35,463 nt of DNA from Methanoregula sp. Its GTDB lineage: Archaea > Halobacteriota > Methanomicrobia > Methanomicrobiales > Methanospirillaceae. The first letter of the stretch is position 1, and every line of letters begins with the position of its first letter. The DNA lies in the NCBI RefSeq assembly GCF_028712425.1, contig NZ_JAQTQD010000022.1, positions 1 to 35,463 of the forward strand, written 5' to 3'. Under the pieces are notes generated by a model that worked only from the letters and a program-made list of their open reading frames with translations, had not been told where the DNA came from and did not search any database. Below, in pieces: positions 24,053 through 32,160 of the stretch. The translations under genes were made by a program, and so were the position numbers.

Positions 24053-24298
24053 ATGATGAAACCTGACACAACCCGGGTGGAGGACTCTCTTCAGAATGAA
24101 CGGATCTGCATGAAATACTGCGGCGCCTGTCCGAGCTACCGGCAGAACGCGCTTGACCAGCACCAGCCCGCCGCACTCTTCTGTTCCCGCGGGATATCGG
24201 GCGCCCCCCACAAGAAAGAAGCAGGGTGCTTCTGTCCTGCCTGCGAGCTCTTTGCCCGGCACAGCCTGGTCATCGGGCACTTCTGCCAGCAGCAGTAA
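24053..24298 (+). CDS. DUF2769-like Cys-rich protein, intact copy
   Basis: An 81-residue protein with eight cysteines (C19, C23, C26, C44, C59, C61, C64, C78), in ICMKYCGACPS, LFCSRG, GCFCPAC and HFCQ, probably DUF2769. The Cys spacing suggests a metal or Fe-S site. Function is unknown. It starts at ATG 24053 (or 24056); a TATA-like CTCTTATTCC about 27 bases upstream suggests a leaderless transcript. It aligns without gaps to the amber-interrupted copy at 27950-28195, and the two bracket the ppox-marR-lon segment. Confidence 0.8.
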   Translation: MMKPDTTRVEDSLQNERICMKYCGACPSYRQNALDQHQPAALFCSRGISGAPHKKEAGCFCPACELFARHSLVIGHFCQQQ

Positions 24299-24377
24299 CC
24301 GGCCCTCGTAAAAGGGCCCGTGCAGGAAAAGGGAGAGTAAAGGTCCCCCGTCAGAGTGCTCACGCGACGCGCTCTCA

Positions 24378-24391
24378 GGAGAAAAAAGGGT
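24378..24391 (-). terminator. Oligo-T terminator after lon
   Basis: The minus strand reads a short T6 run about 14 bases beyond the lon stop, between the convergent lon and DUF2769-like genes. Confidence 0.4.
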
Positions 24392-24401
24392 AAGGGTACG
24401 T

Positions 24402-26786
24402 TCAGGTATTCTGGACCGGGACAGCACTGTTTGCGGGATGCCGGCCCAGGGACCGGGAGAGGGTGATCCCGAGTGCCTCCTGGAGCACGTCCTCAACCGA
24501 GTCCACCGGCACGAACGCGAGGTCTGCGCGCACGTCTTCCGGCACGTCTTCAAGGTCGCGGAGGTTCTCCCGCGGGAGGATCACTTTTTTTATCCCGGCA
24601 CGATGAGCAGCGAGCACCTTCTCCTTGATCCCGCCCACCGGAAGGACTGCCCCGGAAAGCGTGATCTCCCCGGTCATGCCAAGTTCCGGATCCGCCGTCT
24701 TCCCGGTGATGAGGGACGCGAGCGCGGTAAACAGCGTGACCCCTGCTGACGGGCCGTCCTTGGGTGTTGCACCGGAGGGCACGTGGATGTGGATGTCGCT
24801 TGTCATGAAGTCGAATCCTGTCTGCTGCCCTGCAAGCCGGGACCGGATCAGGGAGAGCGAGATGGTTGCCGACTCCTTCATCACGTCCCCCAGCTGGCCG
24901 GTGAGGGTGAGTTTGCCGGTGCCCGGCATGAACGTCTCTTCGATAAAGAGGATCTCGCCCCCGACCGGTGTCCAGGCAAGCCCGGTGACAACGCCCGGGA
25001 CCGGTTCTTTCCGGATTACCTCCTGGCGGATCAGTTCCTTACCAAGGACATCACCCAGGTTCTCCACCGTAATCATAAAGGGCTTTTCGGTCTCCCCCTC
25101 AACGATCTTCTCGGAAACGTACCGTGCTGCTTTCGCCAGCTGCTTCCTGAGCCAGCGGACACCTGCCTCCCTAGTATACTTGTCGATGATCATCTTCAGC
25201 GCATCGTCATCGAACCGGAGTGTGTCGGCATCGAGGCCGTGCTCGGCGAGGACTGCCGGGATGAGGTGGTCCTTTGCTATGGCGAACTTCTCGTTCTTGG
25301 TGTATCCCGAGATGGGGATCAGTTCCATCCGGTCGAGAAGCGGTGCCGGGATGGTTGCAAGCGTGTTGGCCGTTGCAATGAAGAGCACGTCCGAGAGGTC
25401 GTACGGGACTTCAAGGTAGTGGTCCGAGAACGTGCTGTTCTGCTCGGGGTCAAGGACTTCGAGGAGTGCACTGGCCGGGTCGCCGGCGTAGGACGAGGCC
25501 AGCTTGTCGATCTCGTCCAGCACGAAGACCGGGTTCCTTGTTCCGGCCTTCCGGATGCCCTGGATGATCCTGCCCGGCAGGGCGCCGACGTACGTGCGGC
25601 GGTGCCCCCGGATCTCGGCCTCGTCCCGCACGCCCCCGAGGCTGATCCGGACGTACTTCCGGCCCAGCGCCTCGGCAATGCTCTTCCCGAGGCTGGTCTT
25701 ACCGGTCCCGGGCGGGCCGGAGAAGAGGAGGATAGATCCCTGCTTCTCCTTTTTGAGTTTCATGACCGCAAGGTGCTGGATGATCCGCTCCTTCACCTTC
25801 TCAAGGCCGTTGTGGTGGCTTTCCAAAACCTTTCGTGCCTCTCTGATGTCAATGCTCTTCTTCTCCTCCGTTGTCCAGGGAAGGTCGAGCAGCAAATCGA
25901 GCCAGTTCCGGATCACAGAACTTTCATGGTTCTGCGGCCCGCCCGTCTCAAGTTTTCGTACCTCTGAAAGTGCCTTTTTCTTCACATCCTCCGGCATCTT
26001 CGACTGCGCTATTCGCTCGCGGTACCCGCTGTCTGCCGCCGGGCCGTCCTCTTCGCCCAGCTCCTCCCGGATCACTCGCATCTGCTCGCGGAGCATGGCC
26101 TCCCGGTTGGATTTGCCGACCCGGTCGGAGACTTTCTTTGCCATCTCCATACGGATCGCGATCGTGTCCCGTGTCCGGATCAGGAGTTCGAGAAACGTGA
26201 TGTACCGCTGACGGATCGAGGAGATCTCGAGAAGCGCCTGCTTCTCCTCGACACTGACCGGGAGGAAGGGCATGACAAAGCCCAGCACCTGGTCGATCGA
26301 GTCCATGCTGTCGATGGGCCGCGTGAACTGCTCGGATCCCGAGAACCGGCTGCTCGTCTCGTGGATGGTGAGCTTGATGTCGGCAAGGATCCGTTCCTGC
26401 AACTCTTTCTCGATATCCTGTTCGTCCGGCAGTGACCGGTAGGTGGTATAGAACCGCCCCTCCCGCTCCGTTATCGCAAGAGCGGTAACCCTCTCCACGA
26501 CTTCTGCGCAGATGATATAGCCATCGTCGGATAGTTCCACGTGTGCTACCTTCAGAAGGTTCCCGGTCCGGTACAGGGTCTCAGCAGTCAGTTCAGATGC
26601 CCTGACTCCGCTCCTGACAGTGAGCGCCACCGCATGGGCGGCTCCGGTTGTTTCCTCTGCCTTCAGGATCAGGTCTCCGGTTTTCCTGTCCACCCCGAAT
26701 TTTGTCTGTGTCTGGGGGTAGACGACCAGCTCGAAGAGCGGTATCACCAGCGTCTCTTTGGGTGCGTCTGTTGTTGTCGTTTGCAT
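24402..26786 (-). CDS. lon: ATP-dependent Lon protease, bacterial LonA type
   Basis: A 794-residue soluble protease of the LonA type: N-terminal LAN substrate domain (about 15-205), coiled helical region, AAA+ module with Walker A GPPGTGKT (near 350) and Walker B VFVLDEIDK, and a C-terminal peptidase with catalytic Ser680 (PKDGPSAG) and Lys723 (GGIKEK). Archaea normally carry membrane-bound LonB; this protein has no membrane spans, so the gene was probably acquired from bacteria. ATG 26786 (MQTTTTD) is preferred because GAGGAA precedes it at proper distance; ATG 26801 has none and would abut the operator-like palindrome at 26802-26820. It follows marR on the same strand. Confidence 0.95.
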   Translation of the reverse strand: MQTTTTDAPKETLVIPLFELVVYPQTQTKFGVDRKTGDLILKAEETTGAAHAVALTVRSGVRASELTAETLYRTGNLLKVAHVELSDDGYIICAEVVERVTALAITEREGRFYTTYRSLPDEQDIEKELQERILADIKLTIHETSSRFSGSEQFTRPIDSMDSIDQVLGFVMPFLPVSVEEKQALLEISSIRQRYITFLELLIRTRDTIAIRMEMAKKVSDRVGKSNREAMLREQMRVIREELGEEDGPAADSGYRERIAQSKMPEDVKKKALSEVRKLETGGPQNHESSVIRNWLDLLLDLPWTTEEKKSIDIREARKVLESHHNGLEKVKERIIQHLAVMKLKKEKQGSILLFSGPPGTGKTSLGKSIAEALGRKYVRISLGGVRDEAEIRGHRRTYVGALPGRIIQGIRKAGTRNPVFVLDEIDKLASSYAGDPASALLEVLDPEQNSTFSDHYLEVPYDLSDVLFIATANTLATIPAPLLDRMELIPISGYTKNEKFAIAKDHLIPAVLAEHGLDADTLRFDDDALKMIIDKYTREAGVRWLRKQLAKAARYVSEKIVEGETEKPFMITVENLGDVLGKELIRQEVIRKEPVPGVVTGLAWTPVGGEILFIEETFMPGTGKLTLTGQLGDVMKESATISLSLIRSRLAGQQTGFDFMTSDIHIHVPSGATPKDGPSAGVTLFTALASLITGKTADPELGMTGEITLSGAVLPVGGIKEKVLAAHRAGIKKVILPRENLRDLEDVPEDVRADLAFVPVDSVEDVLQEALGITLSRSLGRHPANSAVPVQNT

Positions 26787-26801
26787 TGTTTCCTCAATCA
26801 T

Positions 26802-26820
26802 TTAGTTCGAATTTACCTAA
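26802..26820 (-). promoter_or_regulatory. Imperfect palindrome upstream of lon, related to the marR site
   Basis: TTAG-N11-CTAA, with 6 of 9 mirror pairs matching, lies in the short gap between marR and lon. The CCTAA half-site (26816-26820) is shared with the perfect palindrome at the marR promoter (27279-27293). This suggests a second binding site for the same MarR protein, acting directly on lon. Confidence 0.45.
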
Positions 26821-26841
26821 CTTTTCTCCCGGCGAAAAAAA

Positions 26842-27261
26842 TTACCGGACCTTCCGCAGGATCCTGACCAGCAGGTCCCGTTCCTGGTCATCGAGCGCAT
26901 CCAGCATCCGTTCAGCAACCCGTTCAAGGGTCGCCTGTTCAGCCCGGGCGATCATCCGGCCCTTGTCCGTGAGCCGGATATACTGGATCCGGCGGTCATT
27001 GGCACACGGCTCGCGGTACACACAGTCCATCCGGACGCAGCGGTTGATCATCTCGGTAACCGTGGGCTTTGATGTCCCGGTGAGTTCGGCAAGCCTGCTG
27101 AACGTGACCTCGCCCTGTTCATTGATCACTTTCAGGTACGCGATCTGCTTTACGGTCATATCGGAGAGGCCGCATTCGGAGAAGACAGAGCAGGAACATT
27201 CGTTCTTGATCTTCAGCAGCTCACCGAGTGCTTCGAACAGCTGCTCCTCTGTCTCGTCCAT
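26842..27261 (-). CDS. MarR-family regulator with cysteine cluster
   Basis: A 139-residue MarR-type repressor. The winged helix is VKQIAYLKVINEQGEVTFSRLAELTGTSKPTVTEMINRCVRMDCVYREPCANDRRIQYIRLTDKG, with recognition helix SKPTVTEMINRCV. It has six cysteines, in ECSCSVFSEC (22, 24, 30) and at 75, 80 and 86 near the wing, unusual for a protein this size and suggestive of redox, metal or Fe-S sensing. ATG 27261 is chosen for the GGAG upstream; the frame extends to 27327 without similarity. It heads an apparent operon with lon and probably binds the palindromes at 27279 and 26802. Confidence 0.9.
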   Translation of the reverse strand: MDETEEQLFEALGELLKIKNECSCSVFSECGLSDMTVKQIAYLKVINEQGEVTFSRLAELTGTSKPTVTEMINRCVRMDCVYREPCANDRRIQYIRLTDKGRMIARAEQATLERVAERMLDALDDQERDLLVRILRKVR

Positions 27262-27278
27262 GCTCCGATCGAAATTAG

Positions 27279-27302
27279 TTAGGGTGTGCCTAATAATAAA
27301 GA
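27279..27302 (-). promoter_or_regulatory. MarR operator and TATA-like box of marR
   Basis: TTAGG-GTGTG-CCTAA (27279-27293) is a perfect 5-base-arm palindrome 18 to 32 bases upstream of the marR ATG. On the minus strand it adjoins TTTATTATTA, a TATA-like sequence at about 27292-27301. Position and symmetry fit an autorepression operator. Confidence 0.6.
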
Positions 27303-27356
27303 TGATGATCCGGGACAGGATCTCCACCAGACCTGCCGGAAGAATGGAAAAAAGGA

Positions 27357-27755
27357 TCAGAGGATCTTTTTACCGGCGTCTGCCCCGGGTTTGATGCTGA
27401 AGACGCCGGTCACCTTCAGGACAACCGCGGACTTGGGCTTCAGCTGGGGACGGAGCTCTTTCATCCAGGCAACATCGTCTGAAAAGACCTTGTCGTCCGT
27501 GTGGATGGTCACGGTCCCTTTCACCTGGAATCCTCCCTTGTCCCCCCACCAGGTGACCGCCGCGTTCGGGTTCTCTTTCATGTTCGCTAAGGTCTTGTTG
27601 AAGAACTGGTCGGAGATGAGGAGCGTGGCATCGTCAAGGAGCTTGAACGCCCCCACCGGGACTGCGTTCGGAATGCCTTGTTTGGAAGCAGTTGCGAAAA
27701 AGACGATCTTTGTCGCTGTAAGGGACTCTTTGATTTCCGTTGTGAGCATAACCAT
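27357..27755 (-). CDS. PPOX-class FMN-binding protein
   Basis: A 132-residue split-barrel flavin-binding protein of the pyridoxamine-5'-phosphate oxidase-like class. Characteristic segments are TATKIVFFATASKQGIPNAVPVGAFKLLDDATLLISDQFFNKTLANMKENPNAAVTWW, the FMN phosphate-binding and dimer region, and a C-terminal KVTGVFSIKPG. Anaerobe members are thought to be flavin reductases or F420/FMN-dependent oxidoreductases; the substrate is not deducible. The start at 27755 has GGGTGAAC upstream; ATG 27749 is an alternative. It lies 95 bases upstream of marR on the same strand. Confidence 0.9.
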   Translation of the reverse strand: MVMLTTEIKESLTATKIVFFATASKQGIPNAVPVGAFKLLDDATLLISDQFFNKTLANMKENPNAAVTWWGDKGGFQVKGTVTIHTDDKVFSDDVAWMKELRPQLKPKSAVVLKVTGVFSIKPGADAGKKIL

Positions 27756-27949
27756 GAACAGTTCACCCTGTTAAATGATATCAATGGAATTACCCATAGG
27801 TGTTTGCTTCCGCATCATGCCAGATGGCTCCAGGGAGAATAAGCCCCGGGCTCATTGCCTTATGGGTGGACAGATGCTCTCCCTGCATGCCGGATGACAA
27901 GAGGAAAAACAAAAAGATCTAATATCCTTGGATTCCCCCCTTTTCCATT

Positions 27950-28195
27950 ATGTTTGAATCCAGCAAACCAGTCATCGGGGATACCGAAGAGAACCGGAAG
28001 ATCTGCAGGAACTACTGCACGCGGTGCCCGAATGCAAAGCACCACTGCCTGGTCAATCACCAGCCCCCCTAGCTCTTCTGTGCCCGCGGCCCCTCGTCAG
28101 CAACCTCCATGAAGATGATGGGGTGCTTCTGCCAGGCCTGCGAGATCTACATAAAGAACCACCTCCGTGGCGGGTTCTTCTGCGTGCGGCGATAA
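27950..28195 (+). pseudogene. DUF2769-like gene interrupted by in-frame TAG
   Basis: From ATG 27950 the frame reads 40 codons to TAG (28070-28072) and then 40 more to TAA. It aligns without any gap to the intact 81-residue paralogue at 24053-24298. All eight cysteines coincide (19, 23, 26, 44 before and after the stop, 59, 61, 64, 78), and the TAG falls opposite Ala41 in HQPAALFC, here HQPP-stop-LFC. A TATA-like TCTAATATCC about 29 bases upstream is intact. This could be a recent nonsense mutation, readthrough, or a recoded amber; it is recorded as a pseudogene only because no pyrrolysine genes are seen here. Confidence 0.7.
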
Positions 28196-28285
28196 TCCCT
28201 TTTTTTGATCAGACCTGCTGTTACCTTAACTGATCCGGTATTTGGGCAACCTGCATTATTCCGGCTGCCGGGTTTACGTTTCCCC

Positions 28286-28447
28286 TCATAGCATCACGAA
28301 TACCGCGGCAAGCAGAAGTATGCCCAGCGCGATGAGAAGCAGCCGGAACCACAGTCGTTCAGAAAGGGGGACGATCTCGGTCAGGTCCCAGGGACGGGAA
28401 CGCAGGATCTCCGATCTGCCGAGCAGCCGGTTCCACAGGGATGTCAT
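28286..28447 (-). CDS. Possible 53-residue single-TM protein
   Basis: A short frame starting at ATG 28447. The N-terminus is amphipathic (TSLWNRLLGRSEILR, then WDLTEIVPLSERL) and the C-terminal 20 residues form one membrane span (FRLLLIALGILLLAAVFVML). Codon pattern and protein character are plausible, but no ribosome-binding site is clear and no homologue is recognised. No other gene explains 28196-28867. Confidence 0.4.
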   Translation of the reverse strand: MTSLWNRLLGRSEILRSRPWDLTEIVPLSERLWFRLLLIALGILLLAAVFVML

Positions 28448-28867
28448 GGCACACGACCCGGCAGGTGCCGGCCTGCCTGCACCTTTTGCCCGGGGAACGG
28501 TTTCTCCGGCCGGCAGGAGAAAAAAGACCTCAGGATACCCTTGGATATCGTATCCATCGCTGGAAAAATGCGGGAGTCTCTGGAAAATGCCGTTAAACCG
28601 TCAACCATGGGGTACAGGTCTCAATGGCGGTTGAGCTGTTGAATCTATGTATTCAGGACCCGCTCTCAGGATTCCGCCCATCATTGTATTTACCTTGAAC
28701 ACCCAATATTATACAGTCATTATCGGTTTTGACACCCGCGATCCGTGCAGGACTAAAAGAGATCCCCTGCCCGCTCTGTACTCCGCAAGACCTTTTCTGA
28801 TAACCGTTCCGGGTATCCCTGACATTTGGGAACCGGAGAGAATACTCATCTTTGTTACCTCAAGACT
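28448..28867. other. Intergenic stretch with no recognised feature
   Basis: About 420 bases between the possible small membrane protein and the CxxC protein. TATA-like AATATTATAC is visible near 28704-28713, but no frame of convincing character follows within normal distance. I see no tRNA or repeat. Confidence 0.4.
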
Positions 28868-29056
28868 ATGGCAATCCAGAAACCGTATCCCGAAATACGG
28901 GGCACCCGCACCGGCTATGTTATCCGGTTCACCTGCCCCGCATGTGCAGCCGAAAGCATCATCGTCAACAACTCGCCCCGCGATCATTTCAAGAAGTCCC
29001 GGGTCGCCTCCTGCCGTCATTGCAGGACACGCCTGAACATCATGACTCCGGTATAA
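28868..29056 (+). CDS. Small CxxC zinc-ribbon protein
   Basis: A 62-residue protein with two CxxC pairs, CPAC (23-26) and CRHC (49-52), forming a zinc ribbon. The spacer SPRDHFKKSR is basic, which suits nucleic-acid binding. The ATG at 28868 lacks a clear ribosome-binding site, so the start is tentative (TTG 28826 is in frame). Function unknown; it may be a single-ribbon regulator or a ribosome-associated protein. Confidence 0.65.
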   Translation: MAIQKPYPEIRGTRTGYVIRFTCPACAAESIIVNNSPRDHFKKSRVASCRHCRTRLNIMTPV

Positions 29057-29123
29057 GCCGGAATGAAGGGCCCATCTCCCCGGTTTTTCCGGTGATCACC
29101 CAGCCTCTCCCCCCACGGTTTTT

Positions 29124-29591
29124 TTAGTCAGGCCCGGCATCCTCGTTTTGTATCGTTACTGTCTTCCAGCTGACCCTGCCCCCCTCGACAGCCCTCCGGA
29201 CCAGCGACTCCCCGCGGGTCAGTTTCCCTTTCCCCTGTTTCACCTCGACCAGCACAATGCTGACCTCCCCAAAATCCCCGTCTTTTGCTGTTGAGTACCC
29301 GTCAAAGACAATGAAATCGACCGGGCTCCCGATGAAACGGGCATCTGCAGCAGAGTAGGGAAATCCCGGGAGGTACGGAGCCATCTGTTCCGCGATCTTT
29401 CCTTTCAGGGTTGAACGCGACCGGTTCACGGAGTCCTTCCGGATTGCCTCCGTGCATTCCTGCTTCCAGCGATCGAGGTCATTTCTTGCCCGCTGCTCGA
29501 ATATGCCGACCCGGGCACGAAAGAAGAAATACGCAACCGCGATACCGGAGAGGAACGCGGCAACCGCGATGAGGATTTCGGACAAGGGCAT
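29124..29591 (-). CDS. Membrane-anchored Holliday-junction-resolvase-like nuclease
   Basis: A 155-residue protein: one N-terminal span (about 4-24), a charged coiled segment (FEQRARNDLDRWKQECTEAIRKD), then a restriction-endonuclease-like core. STLKGKIAEQMAPYLPGFPYSAADARFIGSPVDFIVFDGYS and VLVEVKQGKGKLTRGESLVRRAV give the order Glu68, Asp92, Glu116-x-Lys118 of a PD-(D/E)xK nuclease. The Pfam Endonuc_Holl group has this layout, with the same N-terminal membrane segment. Activity on branched DNA is a family-level annotation, not proven. ATG 29591 is chosen for GGGGAG upstream; the frame opens at 29684. Confidence 0.85.
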   Translation of the reverse strand: MPLSEILIAVAAFLSGIAVAYFFFRARVGIFEQRARNDLDRWKQECTEAIRKDSVNRSRSTLKGKIAEQMAPYLPGFPYSAADARFIGSPVDFIVFDGYSTAKDGDFGEVSIVLVEVKQGKGKLTRGESLVRRAVEGGRVSWKTVTIQNEDAGPD

Positions 29592-29710
29592 GGATTCTCC
29601 CCACTGTGTCTGCCACGCGGGAGATATAGATGAGGCACGGGGCGTGAAAATGAACGGAGCGGGAAAAGGCAGGAAAAACCGCAATTTCGTGTTGTATGGG
29701 GGTAACCGCC

Positions 29711-31219
29711 TCAGGTGCCGGAACGGGAGGATGCCAAAGATCCCTTCCGGTACGACTCTTTTGGTACAATAATCTCGAACCGTGCACCGTTCAGGTATGC
29801 TCCGGTCTCACGGATGGTGATGCCGGTGATATCAAGGATCTCCCGGGCAAGGAAGAGGCCAAGGCCGGTATTTTTGCCAAAACCCTTCTCGAAAATATAC
29901 TCCTTGTCTCCGGCAGGGATGCCGGCACCGTCATCCTCGCAGGTGATGTGAAGTTCGCTGCCCACTTCCCGGACAGAGAACGTCATGGTCGTTACGTGTT
30001 CCCCGTGCCGGATGGCATTGTCGATGAAGGTATCGATCACCTTCTCGAAGAGCGGGTCGGTGAAGATCTCAAAGCCCGGATCCGGGACCTGTATCGTGAG
30101 GTCCGGGGCATAATTCACCTCTGCCACATGAAGGATGATGGCAGCCGGGTCCTGCCAGACCGGCAACCTGATACCGATCTCCTGGTAATCGCGCATGAAC
30201 TCGACCTGGCGGTTGATGGTTGCAACGATCGCGGTGCACTGCGCACTATAGGCTTTTTTCTCCGGGTCAGCCTGGTCCTCGCCGATTAGATCAAGAAATG
30301 CCGAGAGGGATGTCAGTTTGTTGAGGATATCGTGCCGGGTGATACTGTTGAGGATTCCCAGTTTTTTGATTACCTGCTGCATTGCCTGCTCGGCTTTTTT
30401 CTGTTCGGAGATGTCGACAAGAATCCCCCGGATCCCCGTGCAGCGGCCATTCTCGATTACCCGTGTCGTGTAGACAAGGAGCGGGAACCGTGTGCCGTCA
30501 CGCAGCATTACGGTATACTGGCTCCCGGTTGTCTTACCCCCGCCGGCTACCCTGCCGATGCCCTGCCTGACCCGGTCCCGGTCCTCCGGAACGATATGGT
30601 CGAAGAGGTTGAGCCCGCGTTTCAGGTCTTCTTTGGTATATCCGAAGAACTGCAGGCTGTTCTCGTTCGCGAGGATCAGGTTTCCGGCAAGATCGCATTC
30701 AAAAACGATCTCCGGAAGAAGGGAGATGAACTCGATGTATTTCCGCTCGCTTGTAAGGAGTGCGTCATGTGCTCGCTGCAAATCCTCTGTCTGCTGTCGT
30801 GTCCAGTCTTCGAGACGGGCATGTTCCTTCCGGTACTCCCGGTCCAGTTCCGCTTTATAGAGGGCTATCTCGATTACAGTCTGGAGCTCGCGTTCCGTGA
30901 ACGGTTTGATGATATACCCGTAGGGCCGGGTGATCGTTGCCTCCCGGACAATGTCCGGCTCCGTGTGCGCCGTAAGATAGACGATCGGTATGGCATGGTT
31001 CCGGAGGATCTTCACCGCAGCCTCAATACCGGTCATCCTGCCTGCCAGGTGGATGTCCATCAGGATGAGATCCGGTTGTTCTGTGTCTACGGCCGCAATT
31101 GCCTTTTCACCCGTAGAGACAGTTCCCGCCACCAGGTACCCGAGATTTTTGAGGATCTTCGACAGATCAAGTGCCGACACCGCCTCGTCTTCGACAATGA
31201 GGATGGACTTTGGTTCCAT
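29711..31219 (-). CDS. Response regulator-PAS-histidine kinase hybrid
   Basis: A 502-residue cytoplasmic hybrid in the order receiver, PAS, kinase. The receiver (1-120) has the acidic pair Glu10-Asp11, phospho-acceptor Asp55 (LILMDIH) and Lys105 (IIKPF). A coiled linker (120-160) leads to a PAS domain (about 160-275). The H-box is His296 in SITRHDILNK, and the ATPase has DTFIDNAIRHG, EDDGAGIP and KNTGLGLFLAREIL. An N-terminal receiver suggests it takes phosphate from another kinase. The catalytic half resembles that of the 7TM kinase at 6945-8741. Output is unknown. Confidence 0.92.
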   Translation of the reverse strand: MEPKSILIVEDEAVSALDLSKILKNLGYLVAGTVSTGEKAIAAVDTEQPDLILMDIHLAGRMTGIEAAVKILRNHAIPIVYLTAHTEPDIVREATITRPYGYIIKPFTERELQTVIEIALYKAELDREYRKEHARLEDWTRQQTEDLQRAHDALLTSERKYIEFISLLPEIVFECDLAGNLILANENSLQFFGYTKEDLKRGLNLFDHIVPEDRDRVRQGIGRVAGGGKTTGSQYTVMLRDGTRFPLLVYTTRVIENGRCTGIRGILVDISEQKKAEQAMQQVIKKLGILNSITRHDILNKLTSLSAFLDLIGEDQADPEKKAYSAQCTAIVATINRQVEFMRDYQEIGIRLPVWQDPAAIILHVAEVNYAPDLTIQVPDPGFEIFTDPLFEKVIDTFIDNAIRHGEHVTTMTFSVREVGSELHITCEDDGAGIPAGDKEYIFEKGFGKNTGLGLFLAREILDITGITIRETGAYLNGARFEIIVPKESYRKGSLASSRSGT

Positions 31220-31299
31220 GGGACTGCGATAGTGATGTACGCAGGTGTACTACTTTGTCTTTTTGCGGGCCGGATGAATACCTGCGGGATAAAACCACA

Positions 31300-32115
31300 A
31301 TGATTATTGCGTCTCCGCTGGTGACGGTATCTGTGTACGGGCAGCGCGGGATTCGCGAAGGCATTGTCTATGCCATGATTGCAGCGGCAACGTATTTTTT
31401 CTTCCAGTCCGTGATCGTTGTCATCCACGAACATATCCACAGCACGACCGCTTCTCTCCTGGGGAGGATGCAGGATCCGCTCGCGATCGTCTGGGGAAAT
31501 CCGCTGACATTGGACGGTTGGGATGAAGGTGTCTCGTATTCCGATCTGTTCAATGCCGGGCTTGGTGCCGATGCAGCGGTCATCGCGGTCATGCCACTCG
31601 TTTTCCACGCAGTCGTGGTAACCGCCGGGATGTACATTCTCCTCTCCCCGGCACTGGAAAACAACAAATGGTCGTTCCATCTTGTCTTCTGGTTCATCAT
31701 CGTAAACCTGATGGAGCTTATCGCGTATATGCCCCTGCGGGCGTTTGCCGGCAACGGCGACATCGGGAACATCAACCACGGGCTCGGGCTCTCCCCCTGG
31801 GTACTGTTCTTCTGGGGGACGATCCTCATTTTTCTCCTGCTGGGAATCCTGTTCTTCCGCATCCTCCCCCGGGCTAACGTGATCATTGCCGGCGATTCCC
31901 GGCCGGTCCGGTATGTCCTCCTTTTCCTTGCCGCGTTCTTTGTCTTTGACTGGCGGAGTATCTTCTGCGTCATCCTCCTGCCGCCAGCATCAGCGGGATG
32001 GGAGACAGGGAGTATTGCACTGATCGCGTGCGTTCTTGTCATCCTCCTCTGCCGGCCCGGTCTCACATGGATACGCCGTGCCGAAGAACACGTACAGGAA
32101 AAAACAGGCGGATGA
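31300..32115 (+). CDS. Multi-spanning membrane protein with HEHIH motif
   Basis: A 271-residue protein with about six to seven membrane spans. At residues 43-47 in the first span region it carries HEHIH (VVIHEHIHSTTAS), the HExxH pattern of zinc metallopeptidases, placed as in M50-type intramembrane proteases. A clear second ligand motif (NPDG-like) is not seen; NHGLGLSP near residue 163 is the only candidate. A protease role is therefore tentative. The start is uncertain: ATG 31300 has no clear ribosome-binding site, and the frame extends to TTG 31210. It is divergent from the hybrid kinase. Confidence 0.75.
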   Translation: MIIASPLVTVSVYGQRGIREGIVYAMIAAATYFFFQSVIVVIHEHIHSTTASLLGRMQDPLAIVWGNPLTLDGWDEGVSYSDLFNAGLGADAAVIAVMPLVFHAVVVTAGMYILLSPALENNKWSFHLVFWFIIVNLMELIAYMPLRAFAGNGDIGNINHGLGLSPWVLFFWGTILIFLLLGILFFRILPRANVIIAGDSRPVRYVLLFLAAFFVFDWRSIFCVILLPPASAGWETGSIALIACVLVILLCRPGLTWIRRAEEHVQEKTGG

Positions 32116-32160
32116 CCCCGGTTTTCCGCGGGAAAAAAGATGACAGGTCTTTTTGGAGCT

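Noticed and set aside
24625-26211. Several long plus-strand frames opposite lon
   Set aside because: All are antisense to a complete Lon protein with intact catalytic motifs; their translations are Ser/Arg/Pro-rich and domain-free.
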